This document shows, piece after piece, positions 1 through 11,358 of a stretch of DNA of 64,000 nt. The position numbers were made by a program, and so were the translations under genes. Under the pieces are notes generated by a model. That model did no database searches. It was not told the DNA's origin and saw nothing but the letters and a program-made list of their open reading frames with translations. Where the stretch lies: positions 679,662 through 743,661 of the forward strand of contig KZ627156.1 in the NCBI GenBank assembly GCA_002917775.1, given 5' to 3'. Numbering within the stretch: the stretch's first letter is position 1; each line of letters begins with the position of its first letter. Source of the DNA: Glaciozyma antarctica PI12. Lineage: Eukaryota > Basidiomycota > Microbotryomycetes > Kriegeriales > Camptobasidiaceae.

Positions 1-1688
1 TNNNCCTCGCTGTCAGCTCTGGCCCAAAATGTACAGCTGGAAGACGTACCTCAAGCGTAGGCATGAAGCCCTCAAGCTGATGCTCCATATCGGCGACCTT
101 GACACGATGAGTCTCGAGACGCCGTTCGAGCTGACCGATCGCGGAGTTGGCGTTCAAGCGCTCGGTGACGACAGCGTCGAGTTGAGCCTGCGTCGAAAGC
201 TGCATCAGTCACTGCGTCCAACGTCCTGCGAGCGGCAAACGAACCCGGAGCTTGCCCGCAAGCTTCACCACCTTTTTGTCTTCCTCGTCGAGCTCGTTCT
301 TCCTCGCGACCATGGGAGCGACTTTTGCCGACGTCTCACGCTTCGACTCCGTTAGCGCCTTAAACTGATCCACAGTCGATGCGAGCTCTGCCTCGGCTTC
401 CTTCGAGTTGATCCAAGATTAGCTTCCGCGCTAATAGCGTCGAGGAGAGGAACGAAGTACGCGCTTGAGATCCTCAAGGTGGGCGAGGTTGGAAGGCTGC
501 TCCTCGTTGAGCTTCTCGTTGAGAGCCTGGAGCTCGTTGTTGATCTTGGTGATCTTGCTGTTAGCCTGCCTGCCTCGAGTCTGCGAAAAAGAATCAGCGA
601 ACTCTCCCAAAAGCTGCAGGAAATATCATCAGCGTACGTCGGCTGACTGCTTCGTGCGATGAAGTGCTGTTAAGTGCTGATCGAGTTCGTTCGTTCTTCT
701 GCTCGTGCTGCTGGAGCTGCCTGTGGCACTCGTCGAGTTCGGCGTTGAGCGAACTGGACGGAGCGCCATATCAGCGAGCTCGTCACGAACAGCGAAAAAT
801 CTAAACGCACGCCATGGCAGCAGTAACGTCGGGGTTGAGGCGAGGAGAGCCTTTCCAGGCGTTCATCGACTGCGTCTGTGAAACTCCATCGCTATCGACC
901 AGCACGACACGCGTCAGCCAGCCACGATAGCGACTGCAGAGAAGGCGAGAACGCACATTCCTCCGAGACGGAAGCGATCGGCGCTGAAGCACGCCTCGAC
1001 GTTCCTGGGCTTGTTGCGCATGAGGACGTCGCCGTCGGCACGCCTCTGCACGAGCGTCGCCTTCTCAATGTGAAGCGAGTTGATAACGACGGCTTCGACG
1101 AAATCGTTGGAGAACTGCGAGCTAGGTCAGCATTGTCGAAAGGCGAGGTGACGCGGAAGACGACTGACCTGAAGAGCCCGACGGACGGTGAGGAGGCTGG
1201 GATCCCGCTCGCCGCTGGAACAGTCGAAGTCGGGATCGCGGGTCTGCTTGATGATGGGAACGCCAAACGTGCTGCGAATCCAAGAAAGGTCAGACACGAG
1301 GCGAGCAGGTGAGGGAAAGGAGAGCGACGCACCAGCCAGCTTGGCGCTGCAGTTTCGTGAGGAGGAACTTGTCCTGCTCAGTCTCGACGACGAAGGCGTT
1401 GAGCGTCTGGGTGAAGAACGACTCGAGCGTGTCGGCGAAGGCGGGTTCCTTGAGCTTGACGAAAGTGCCGATCGGTCTGATAGGCTTCTTGATCCACTGA
1501 GTGTTCGAGTTGATGAGCTGAAGCAGCGCCGGCACCCCTTCTCCGAACGCGAGCATCGAGTTCCCCTTCGACTGGTTAAGGTGACCCATCCTTTGTCGGA
1601 GGGTATCGCCCACGCTCCTGCTCTCACACTCCTCCACCATCTGGACCTTACAAGCGTGCTCGCCAGGCCCACACCTCTCCTGTGCCAA
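1..1688 (-). CDS. SMC6: SMC6 (SMC5/6 complex ATPase), partial: hinge and following coiled coil
   Basis: Smc6 is the kleisin-bound SMC subunit of the SMC5/6 complex, which acts in the nucleus in recombinational repair and replication-fork stability. Reading leftwards, the minus strand gives the Smc6 hinge: a segment with VPALLQLI, IGTFVKLKEP and LESFFTQTLNAFVV (about 1350-1560), then GVPIIKQTRDPDFD (about 1210-1270), then VVINSLHIEKATLVQRRADGD and NVEACFS (about 980-1110), then SMNAWKGSPRL (about 820-870). Below 760 it continues as charged coiled coil (SLNAELDECHRQLQQHEQ; LEHRVKV-like heptads near 60-150) and leaves the window. Exons are joined by good introns, for example donor GTCAGT near 1167. 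The ATPase head with Walker A and the N-terminal coil should lie above 1688 but are absent: the sequence there is an F-box gene on the other strand. What remains shows no decay. Three N bases occur at positions 2-4. Confidence 0.85.
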
Positions 1689-1696
1689 AAATCTAA

Positions 1697-3004
1697 ATCT
1701 TCGACCTTCGCAACGAGCTCCTGTTCAAAATCGTCAACCGTCTCTCGCGCAAGGAGCTTAGGAAGCTCTCCCTCACCTGCAACGCTCTCTACCGCGCCTT
1801 TCACCTTCGAGTCGTCCTCTCCTACTGCGACGAGAGCTACGCCGGGTATCAGTATCACAAGCTCTGATTCTTGGACGGCGCGGAGCAAGGGGAAGCTGGG
1901 TGGACACCCTTCTTGATCTGCGACGCGAGGGAGGGAGAAGATTACTACGACGAAGATTGGAATGACTACTGGGAGGACAAGTACGCCGACTCGGACTCGC
2001 TCTCCCTCAGCTTCCGTTCTCCCCCTCCCCGCCCAACCATCAGCCTCTGGATCTGTACCCCCGAATTCGAGCGCTACGAGGAAGACGAGATCACGTCGGA
2101 ATACCTCCACGTCCAAGTCACGTTGAGCGATGTCTGGATGGAAGGATCGCCACGAGGACGCGGCGTTTTCGGTCGACCTCGAGGAGCGGGATGCTTATCT
2201 GGACTGGGACCTTGATGTGCGCGGACGACTCGTGAGGGCGACCCCGGAGCTTTTCAGGGAGCGATTCACCTGTCCCGAGTGCGATGGTACCGAGTCAGTC
2301 ATGGTTGGCTCGAGGGACGTGGCAAAGAGGTGCGTTTGCTCGTCCACCTTTGCGCTCGCACTTGAAGCGCTGACCGATCTCACTCACTTCCTAGGTGGGA
2401 GCTACTAGTCGCCGATTACTACGAGGTGGAACTTCCGTGCCCGAGGTGCCCCTGGACCGAGGAGGTCATTGCGAAGGAGAAGAAGTCCCTGGTCGACGAG
2501 ATTGAGGAGGACATCGAGAGGGAGATGATGAAGGAAGTCGAGCGAGAGTTTATGGAGAAGATTGCGGAGCTGGAAGGTTCGGATCGACTCAACCCGCTGC
2601 TGTGCACAGCTCATGTCGTCAATTCGCATGGTACTCTTGAGGAAGCGGGATGCGGCAACGGAGGAGATTTGAGGCAGTTCGCAACGAGGGTGGCTTTTGT
2701 TTTTTTAATTTCCATGTGGGGTTCGGAGAGAGGAGCAGCTCAATGGCCTGGACTTCACAAGAGCGAAGTAGCGGCGGACAGCAGCGAGGCGGAGCGAAGT
2801 AGAGGAACGAGAGGTGCGTCTCCCCAGCTGGCTGAGACGCAGCTGCTGAGCTCTCCAAGTTTGCGAGGCCGCCTACCTTGCACGGAATTAGCTTTTACTG
2901 CTGTGTTCGACGACAGCCTCCTCCTCACCAACCACACGACAGTCGAAGTGAAGACGGACCTAACGCGCGGAGTTCCTGGCCGGCGAAAAGACACTTGCGT
3001 GTAG
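1697..3004 (+). pseudogene. F-box protein remnant, 5' truncated and frame-broken
   Basis: Translation from 1697 gives an F-box helix pattern (NELLFKIVNRLSRKELRKLS then LTCNALYRAF), typical of the Skp1-binding segment of SCF ubiquitin-ligase adaptors, but the residues before it and any start codon are missing at the junction with SMC6. The frame has a TGA at 1865-1867 and a frameshift near 2135-2142, where TGGA is exactly duplicated. With one copy the frame would run on into HEDAAFSVDLEERDAYLDWDL. An intron (2331-2393, donor GTGCGT, acceptor CTAG) follows, then a second exon with CPRCPW and a charged coil (EEDIEREMMKEVEREFMEK). Two CPxC pairs (CPECDG near 2270, CPRCPW near 2440) suggest a metal site in the parent. 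Coding character fades after about 2600, so the true 3' end is uncertain. Substrate unknown. I read it as a pseudogene of a lineage-expanded F-box family. Confidence 0.55.
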
Positions 3005-3320
3005 GCACTGATTCCTCTCCTCCTCCCCGATCCATCGACGACCCCAACAGGGAGTTGAACAGGCTCTCGTTCCACAAACAGCCCCTCCTTCCGCCTCCAG
3101 CTTTCACCCTCTTTCTACCCCGGTTAGCTTCTCCTCTCCGACTCTCCGAGATCAGCACGCTTCCTCACCCATCGCCGACATCGCCACTCGGACAAGCGCT
3201 ATTTAGGAGCCCTCTCATCCCTCTTCAAGGTGAGTGCACTCACTTGCCTCGAAAGCACCGCGATTCGGAGGACTGACGCGCCACTTCGGCATTCTCCAGC
3301 CCGGCAGAGGTTCTCCACCA
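2640..3320 (+). promoter_or_regulatory. ABCC transporter upstream region with probable 5'-UTR intron (3230-3299)
   Basis: No convincing gene is seen here. Just upstream of the transporter start lies a consensus intron: donor GTGAGT at 3230, branch-point ACTGAC near 3271, acceptor CCAG ending at 3299, 21 bases before the ATG. This suggests a spliced 5' leader. The preceding 150 bases are C/T-rich, as in many promoters of such yeasts. Confidence 0.45.
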
Positions 3321-6300
3321 ATGACGAGCCCCTCGTCCTCCATCACGCGCAGGGATCCGAGTGAGAAGGAGGGTATGCGGCGTACGAGTGATTCATTGAG
3401 GCTGGAGAAGGGTGGGGAGGCAGCAACGGCGGACGATCTGGAGATGCAGCTGCGCGGGGCGCCAAAGGTGTCCAAGGATGAGGCGGAGCAGGCCAAAGTC
3501 GAGGGGGAGAAAGAGCCGAAGCTCGTTTAGTACGTTTAGTCCTGTTTGCCGGGTAGTGGGCAGCTGCTGGAGGGCGGGCTTCGGGCGTGCGCTGACTTTG
3601 TCGACCGCGACTTCGCAGCGTCCCCTTCGTCGGGCGCAAAGTTCCTCGCGACCCGTATCCTAGTCTGGACGACGCTCCTCTCATCCCGCTTGCGACAGCC
3701 AACGTCTTTAGCAAATGGACGCATTGGTGGATCACGCGTGCGTCTCGCCTCCGCATCAACCTCCTCGAAGCGTCCTGACCCTCCTCCCTCGCAGCCCTCC
3801 TCATTACTGGCTATCAACGTACGCTAGTTGCAACCGATCTTTGGAGGCTGGCTCCAGAAGACGAAGCCGGTCATCTTGCCGACAAGCTCATGAAGAACTT
3901 TAATCGGCGGAAGGACGCCGTCGAGGCATGGAACAAGGCGATGGAGGATGGTTCTTACGTCCCTTCTGCGTCGCGGAAGGCTTGGTGGAAGACAAAGAAG
4001 GCGGTCTTTGGCATCGGCTCAGGCGACGGCAAGAGGACCATCGGACTTGCTGGAGCGTGCGTCTTTCGTTTCAAACCCCTACACGAGCTTCAGGCTGACA
4101 TCTCGTTCTTCCCCAGTCTCTCCGACACCTTCTTCTACGTCTTCTGGTCCGGAGGAGCGATCAAGATCATGTGCGGATCTCCTGTTTCCCTCTTGAAGCG
4201 CATCTCGCTGACGTCTCCTTCTTCGCAGCGGCGACGTCGCGCAAATCACTTCGCCACTCGTCACGAAAGCCCTCATCAACTTTGGAACTCAAGCTTACTA
4301 CTCACGACGAGGCGTTCCTGGCTACACCGACCAGCCTCTCGGCCTCGGTGTCGGTCTGGCGTTCACGCTGTGGGTTCTCCAGCTCATCTATTCGCTCTGC
4401 ATGTGCGTGCCTCTCGCGCTCTTCTTGGGACCTCTCTGACGACTCCACCACAGTCATCAATTCTTCGTTGCAGGAACGGGCGTGATCGGGCGTGCTGGCG
4501 AGGAGTGCGTTGATCGCGGCGATTTATCGAAGGTCGATGGTCCTCAGCGGCAAGGCGCGAACGGTCATCAGTGCGTCTCGCTTCCTCTCGTTTACGTCTG
4601 CTGAATACTAACATTGTTCTTAGCGAACGGAAAGCTCGTCAACCACATCTCCACCGACGTTTCTCGCATCGACTTCTGCTGCGGCTTTTTCCACGTACGT
4701 CGCTCGCTCACCCCCCTTCCCTCGTTTGCTGATGGCTCGCCTGCAGATGTCATGGACGGCCCCAATTCAGCTCATCATCATCATCATCATTCTGGTGAGT
4801 CTTCCGCGTTGACTTCGCGTCCTGGAGCTGACTCGTTCGCTCGCAGCTTCTCAACCTCGGCCCCGCTTGCCTCGCTGGCATTGCATTCATTTTTGTCACT
4901 CTGTACGTATCCACTCGCGAAGCCTTCTCTCCGATCGACTGACACGTCGCAGGCCTGGCCAATCCTACGCCATGAAGCAGATGTTCATCCTCCGTCGCAA
5001 AGCGATGGTCTACACCGACAAGCGTGCGAAGCTCATCCAGGAGATCCTCGGCGGGATGAAGATCATCAAGTTTTTCGGTACGTTCTCTCGCTTCGCCCTT
5101 GGCAGACCTGAGCTCACTCTCCGCAGCTTGGGAACTTCCGTACGCGAAGAAAGTCGACGAGATGCGTCAATCCGAGATGGGCCACATTCGCGGTCTGCTT
5201 GTGATTCGGGCAGCAAACGCAGCTGCAGCCATGAGTATTCCAATGCTGGCGACTGTCATTGCTTGTACGTATCGCGTGAACGCCTCTGAGATGTAGGCGA
5301 AGCTCACGCTCGAACCTGCAGTCCTCGTCTACGCCGCCATCGGGAACGAGCAGAACCCGGCCATCATCTTCACTTCGTTAACTCTGTTCAACCTGCTGAG
5401 GATGCCACTCATGATGCGTACGTGATTCTTGCTCGAATTCAGAAGTACGTGCTGACGTTTTTTCTCCTCCAGTCCCCATGTCGCTCTCTACGATCACAGA
5501 CGCCTACAACGCCCTCGGACGTCTCACCGAGGTACGATTCGTCCTGAATATCCCCCGATATTCGAAGCTGACGCCGACTTCAAGGTCTTCCTGGCCGAGG
5601 AGCGAGCAGGGACGTACCAGCTTGATCGCGAATCTCCCTACGCCATCAAGGTCGAGGACGCCGATTTCCAGTGGGAGGGTACGCCGCCCGAAGACGTCGT
5701 TCCCAAGTCGAAGAAGGAGCAAGCTGTGATCGCGGGAAAGCTCAAGATCGCAGCGAAGGCGTCTAGGAAGGCTGCGAAGGAGGCGGCGAAAGCGGACACG
5801 CCGGCGGATCCTGAAGTCGTCGCAGGCAGTACCGACGCTGGCCCACCTCCTCCAGCTCTCCCGACGACGACGCCGGAGGAGATCGAGACTCTTCAGCTCG
5901 CTCAGATCAACGTCGCTATTCCCCGAGGTCAACTTTGCGCGATCGTTGGGCCAGTTGGGTACGTCGTTCTTCGTGGACTTTTGAGGAACGCGAAGCTGAT
6001 TGAGCCTGCAGGAGCGGCAAGAGCTCGCTTCTCCAAGCTCTCATCGGCGAGATGAAGCGTACTCGAGGTCAAGTCACGTTTGGAGGCTCGATCGCGTACT
6101 GCTCTCAGCAAGCGTGGATTCAGAACACTACGCTGAAGGTGCGCACTTCCTCGCTCACGCACGACACCTTTCCTGACGCATCACAACTCAGAACAACATC
6201 CTCTTCGGCCAGCCTTACGACGAGGATCGCTACGACCAGGTCATCAAGGACGCCTGCCTGGGTCAGGACCTTGCGATGCTGCCCTACGGCGACGCAACCG

Positions 6301-9300
6301 AGATCGGAGAGAAGGTACGTTACCCCTTTTCGCGCAGTTTGTTCCTCGCTGATACCGCGATGCTGTCGCAGGGTATCACTTTGAGCGGAGGTCAAAAGCA
6401 GCGCGTCAATATCGCTCGAGCTCTCTACTACGACGCCGATATCGTCCTGCTCGACGACCCGCTCTCCGCCGTACGCTTTCTATACCTTCCACCTTTGCTC
6501 TCGCTTACATATCCACCAACACAGGTTGACGCTCACGTCGGCAAGCACCTCTTCGACGACGCCATCTGCGGAGCTCTCAGGGACAAGACTCGCGTCCTCG
6601 TCACGCACGCTCTCCACTTCCTCCCCTCCGTCGACTACATCATCTGCATCGACCACGGCCAGATCAAGCAGCAAGGAACGTACGCCGAACTCGTCGCCGA
6701 CCACGACGGCGCCTTCTCGCAGCTCGTACGCGAGTTCGGCGGCGGGATTGAGATCAAGAAGGAGGAGGAGGAGGAGAAGTCGCTCGAGGCGGCGGAGGCG
6801 GTGGAGGACGTCGAGGAGAAGAAGGAGGAGGAGGCCGAACCGAAGAAGGGGAAGGCGCTCATGCAGGAGGAAGAACGAGCTACCGGAGCCGTCAAGGGAG
6901 CTGGTCAGTCGGACTACGCATTCCTTTCGCCACGTCGCTAACCTCAGTCGCTCCGCAGTCTACGGCAAGTTCTTCCGAGCCGCCAAAGGTCACATCACGG
7001 TGCCGCTCCTGCTCTCCTCGCTTGTCTTCATGCAAGGCGCGCAGGTTCTCGGATCGTACTGGCTGGTATTCTGGAGCGAGGACGAGTTCAACACGGGGCA
7101 GGGCTTTTACATGTGAGCCAGTCCTAGCTTCGATGTTTGCACAGAGCTGACGGCGAGGATCTGGCAGGGGAATCTACGCGATGCTCGGCATCCTCCAGGC
7201 TTTCTTCTCCTTCCTCATGTACGTCCTGCTTTCGAGTCTGTCGTAGGCTATCACTAATAACAATTCGCTCAGGGGAATGTGCGGAGTCTTCCTGGGCTAC
7301 AACGCGTCGAAGAGTCTCCACTACGGCGCGATCACAGGCATCTTCCGCGCACCGACCAGTTTCTTCGACACGTCTCCGTTGGGCAGAATCATGAATCGTT
7401 TTAGCAAGGACGTCGACACGGTCGACAACACGCTCAACGACGGCAAGTATTTTTTGGTCGCATCTTCTGATTGCCGCTGACGTCTCCCTTCAGCGATGCG
7501 AATGGCATTTGCCACCTTCGCTAGTGTGCTAGGAGCGATTGTACTCATCGCTATCGTGCAACCGTACTTTCTCATCGCCGTCACGTTCATTCTGGCGATG
7601 TAGTGCGCCGATTTTCGACTCGTTTTGCCAGAAAGCTCACGTGCGCTCTCTTCGCAGCTTCTTGGCCGCGCAGTTCTATCGGGCTTCCGCTCGTGAGATC
7701 AAGCGACTCGGTAAGCTCTATGGTCAAGTCTCGCCGAGCGAAAACTGACTGCCTCGCAGACAACCTCCTCCGATCGTCCCTGTACGCTCACTTCAGCGAG
7801 AGTCTCTCTGGTGCGTAAGACTCGCTTCAGAGCTGAGCCACACACTTATTCCTTACCTTCAGGACTCGCCACCATTCGCGCGTACGGCGAGGACGCCAAA
7901 TTCCTCGAGCAGAACGAGCACTTTTTGGATATCGAGAACCGCGCGTACCTGCTCACGGTTCGTCCTTTCGATCTGCGTGCGAAGTAGCGAGAGGCTGATC
8001 TACATATCACACAGGTGTACAACCAGCGATGGCTCGGCTTCCGCCTCGACTTCTTCGGAGCTCTGCTCACGTTCATCGTCGCCATTTTCGGAGTCGCGGG
8101 GCGCTACACCATCTCCCCCGCCCAGACGGGCTTGATCCTGAGCTACATCCTTACGATTCAGCAAGCGTTTTCTTGGATGGTTCGCCAGATGGCCGAGGTA
8201 CGCGGTTCCTGCCCCGCATCCTTTGACGTACGCTGATGTCCTCGCTGCAGGTTGAGAACGACATGGTGCGCTCTGCTTCCCTATGGCGACCTCTGAATCA
8301 CAGCTGACGCCTGATTTGCAGAACTCGGTCGAACGTCTTCTGCACTACGCCAACGAACTGGAGCAAGAGGCGCCGGCAGTTATTGAGGACTCGCGGCCTC
8401 CCACAGGATGGCCTGCTTTGGGAGCTATCGAGCTCAAGAAGGTCGTCATGAGCTACCGACAAGGCCTTCCTCCCGTTCTGAAGGGACTGGACTTGAGTAT
8501 CGGCGCTGGCGAGAAGATCGGAGTTGTTGGGCGGTGAGGCGGGTTTGTTTCGCATTCCGTGGCGTGAACTGACCCTGCTCTCCCTCAGCACTGGCGCTGG
8601 GAAGTCGTCCATCATGATGGCTCTCTTCCGCATCGTTGAATTGACGTCGGGAAGCATCGAAATCGACGGGCTCGACATCTCCAAGATGGGCCTCACCGAT
8701 CTTCGAGAACGCATCGCCATCATTCCTCAGGTTTGTTGCTCGCGCAACGTCGTAGCGACTTTGCTGACCTTTGCTTCGCAGGACGCTCTCCTCTTCAACG
8801 GCACGATTCGGACGAACCTCGACCCCTTCGGAGTCTACGACGACGCGACTCTCTGGGACGCCCTCAGGCGGTCCTACCTTGTCGACCAGGCGTCAGAATC
8901 CGGCGGAGCGAATGTCGATGGCTCGACTGAAGTCTTCACGCCCGCGAGCCGATTCACTCTCGACCTTCCCATGTGCGTTCTGACTGATTTCTCGCTTTTC
9001 CGAACGAAACTGACACTCGCTTGCTTGGACAGTGAGGACGAGGGACTCAATCTCAGTGTCGGCGAGCGCAGTCTGGTTAGTCTCGCTCGCGCGCTCGTCA
9101 AGGATTCCCGAATCATCGTGTTGGAGTGCGTCTTCAGCTTTTCAATCTCGAAGATTCGCTAACGTCACTCTCGTTACAGCGAAGCAACTGCGTCCGTAGA
9201 CTATGCGACGGACTCGAAGATCCAAGAGACGATTCGGAAAGAGTTCAAGACGAAGACGCTTCTCTGCATCGCTCACCGCCTGCGCACAATGTGAGCCTTC

Positions 9301-9599
9301 GCGCTATCTCTCGTCTTTCGCGAAGCTAACGCCATCGCAGCATCAACTACGATCGCGTGCTCGTGATGAACGCTGGCGAGGTCGCCGAGTTCGACAGTGC
9401 GTTGTCCCTCTGTCGACATTCCGAGACAAGACTGATTCATCCTTGCAGCTCCCATCAACCTCTTCCGCAACGGAGGAATCTTCAGGTCTATGTGCGACAG
9501 GTGCGTTCGTTCTTACGCTGGAGAGTCCTTTGAACTGACGCCCTGAACCTCCGCAGGTCGCAGATCAGCGAGGCAGATCTGGAGAGCGCGCGTTTCTGA
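3321..9599 (+). CDS. ABCC-family full ABC transporter (multidrug/Yor1-like)
   Basis: A full-size ABC exporter, (TMD-NBD)x2, in more than 20 exons with the N-terminal motif LDDAPLIPL typical of fungal ABCC proteins lacking the extra TMD0 domain. NBD1 has Walker A GPVGSGKSS (split by an intron at about 5959-6011), signature [10 protein letters not shown] and Walker [11 protein letters not shown], with Asp where the catalytic Glu would be, the usual degenerate site of ABCC. NBD2 has Walker A GRTGAGKSS, signature LSVGERS and Walker B IIVLDEATASVD. An acidic/lysine-rich linker lies at about 6750-6890. It probably exports drugs or organic anions at the plasma membrane or vacuole. The reading frame breaks in TMD1 at 4478-4494, where an 8-base repeat forms an extra 10 bases; without it the product reads [15 protein letters not shown]. 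The rest is intact, so it is either a null allele or a sequence error. The start at 3321 follows the 5'-leader intron. The exact substrate and orthology to YOR1 are not established. Confidence 0.9.
4478..4494. repeat. Imperfect 10-bp tandem duplication in the ABCC transporter exon
   Basis: The string CGGGCGTG occurs twice, separated by AT (4477-4494). Removing ten bases restores the conserved transmembrane reading frame, so the duplication is the likely cause of the frameshift. Confidence 0.6.
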
Positions 9600-9801
9600 T
9601 CGCAGGCAGGCCACTTTGTCGGAATATACTGTAACAACGCTAGCTTTCGTATCCCATCGCACAACACTTGCAGTTCCAGTGAGCTTGATACGCGAGGTCG
9701 CTGAGCGGGAAGGAGAGAAAGTCGTTCGCGGAGAGGAGTTCGCGTCGATCACACGAACGCGTTCCCCACGACTCCTTTGTCTTCCTCCTCCCTCGACGTC
9801 G

Positions 9802-11302
9802 ATGGCTGCCGAAGTCTTCTCCACCGATGGCCTGGCGAAACACCTGCAGAGCCTTCTCTCCACCGCACCGCCCTTCCTAACACCTGGCGCCCTGCCCCTC
9901 CTCGTGCGTCCCTCTCCCGCCGTCAGGGGCTCTGACACTAACACGCGTGCCTCTCTCACACAGAGTCACCTCCTCGATCCCCAGCTTCTAAACGGCGCAA
10001 ACGAGGCGGAGAGCGTCTGGCACGCGCTGCAGGAACTCCCTCCGGCGCCAGCAACTCTCTCAGGAATCCAACCTCCCACCGACCTCCTCTCCAGCCTCTC
10101 CGAATCCCTCTCAAGCCTCACGACGCCACCGGAAATTAAGAGCATCTACACTCAGCTCCTCGTCGCTTCCGCCGCTGAAGCCTTCCAGCGCGACGACCTG
10201 GAAGTGTTCGACGATGGGTCGCTTTGCCTGAGCGCTCCTCTTCATACGGCCGACGCTTCCCAGGTCGTCCTGGCTCCGCACTCGATCCAGCTCGTCGACC
10301 TTCCAAAGGATAGCACGATGGTTCATGCTGCAGGTGGGAGCTGGTGGGAGATCCCTTGGGGAGGGAAGAAGCTTCAGAAGCGACGGGTGCTTGCGAAGAA
10401 GGCGCGCTTCTCGTCCTACTTCCTCTCTCGGTGGCTGACGAGACTCTTAGACGTTCTTCCCTGCTGCCGACAAGGTTTCGATCCTGGTGGCGTGGTGGGG
10501 ATACCAGGTCTTCCTTCCTCACAACATCGTACGCCCCTCGAATCTCCCTTCTTCCTCTCGAACGTCGCTGAAGCCTCTCCCACGCCAGATGATCGAGCTC
10601 GGTAGCGAAGTTACCCCCTACACTTCCGCGCTCGCCTCCATCTCCGGAGTTCTAAACTTCATCGTCAAGAAGTACGTCCTCGCCCTCTCCCCCCACTCAC
10701 CACTAACCCCTCGCAGCATCCCCGCCGCTCTCGATCTCCTTCCCGGCGTCTCGCAAATCAAGGCCCTTCTCCCCATCCTCGCCGGCATCGCCTCTTTCGC
10801 CATCTGGTACTGGGGTCGCATCGCGGGTGAGGACAAAGGGAACGGGGTCATCCTCGCTGCGACTTGGCTCCTCCCTATCGCCTTTGTTCCTCGTACTCTC
10901 GATCCCAAGGCCTGGCCAACGAATCCACCGACGGTCATCACGCAGAGAGTGTTGTTGAGCATCGCGGCGCTCGTTCCGGTCGAGGTGGCGGACGAGGAGG
11001 TCGAAGCGGGAGTGGTGGCGGAAATGCTGGATGGAGCGGAGGAGGAGATCTCGAAGCCAGCGATCAAGGTTCCTCCCGTGTCGTTCTTTACGGAGATGAT
11101 CGCGGTGGAAGATGTCGAGGAGGAGGGGAGGGAGGAGGCGAAGCGCGAAGCTCTTTTGGAAGAATCGCCAAGGAGCTTGGAGGAGAGCATGGTGGATTGG
11201 GAGGTGGAGGAGGCGGTAGGGAAGCAGACGGCGGTGGTGGAAGACGGTGCGAAGGTGAAGCTCGGCGGGCTGTTTAGCTTCAAGAAGCGGAGGGATGCTT
11301 GA
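9802..11302 (+). CDS. Predicted multi-pass membrane protein, function unknown
   Basis: I do not recognise this protein. It is spliced from about five exons (introns near 9905-9963, 10387-10450, 10530-10587 and 10670-10717, all with GTGCGT/GTACGC-type donors and AG acceptors). The start MAAEVFSTDGLA lies after the ABCC stop and is the first ATG that joins the conserved-looking helical segment. The N-terminal half is soluble and helical (LLDPQLLNGANEAESVWHAL; LLVASAAEAFQRDDLEVFDD). The middle carries hydrophobic stretches (VSILVAWWGYQVFLP, ALLPILAGIASFAIWYWG, GVILAATWLLPIAFVP) consistent with two to four membrane helices. The C-terminal 110 residues are very acidic (EEEGREEAKREALLEE) and end in a basic LFSFKKRRDA. 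It may sit in an organelle membrane with an acidic cytosolic tail, but that is inference only. Confidence 0.7.
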
Positions 11303-11358
11303 GGGCACTTGGTAGTCGGGTGTATAGTCGATTTGCAAAGTCTAGGGTTACTGCGTAA

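Noticed and set aside
1127-2116. Long minus-strand open frame across the SMC6/F-box junction
   Set aside because: It is the antisense of the F-box remnant plus an out-of-frame reading of SMC6 and has no domain character.
4760-4790. TCATCATCATCATCATCAT microsatellite as a separate element
   Set aside because: It encodes a run of isoleucines in a transmembrane helix of the ABC transporter and is explained by the gene.
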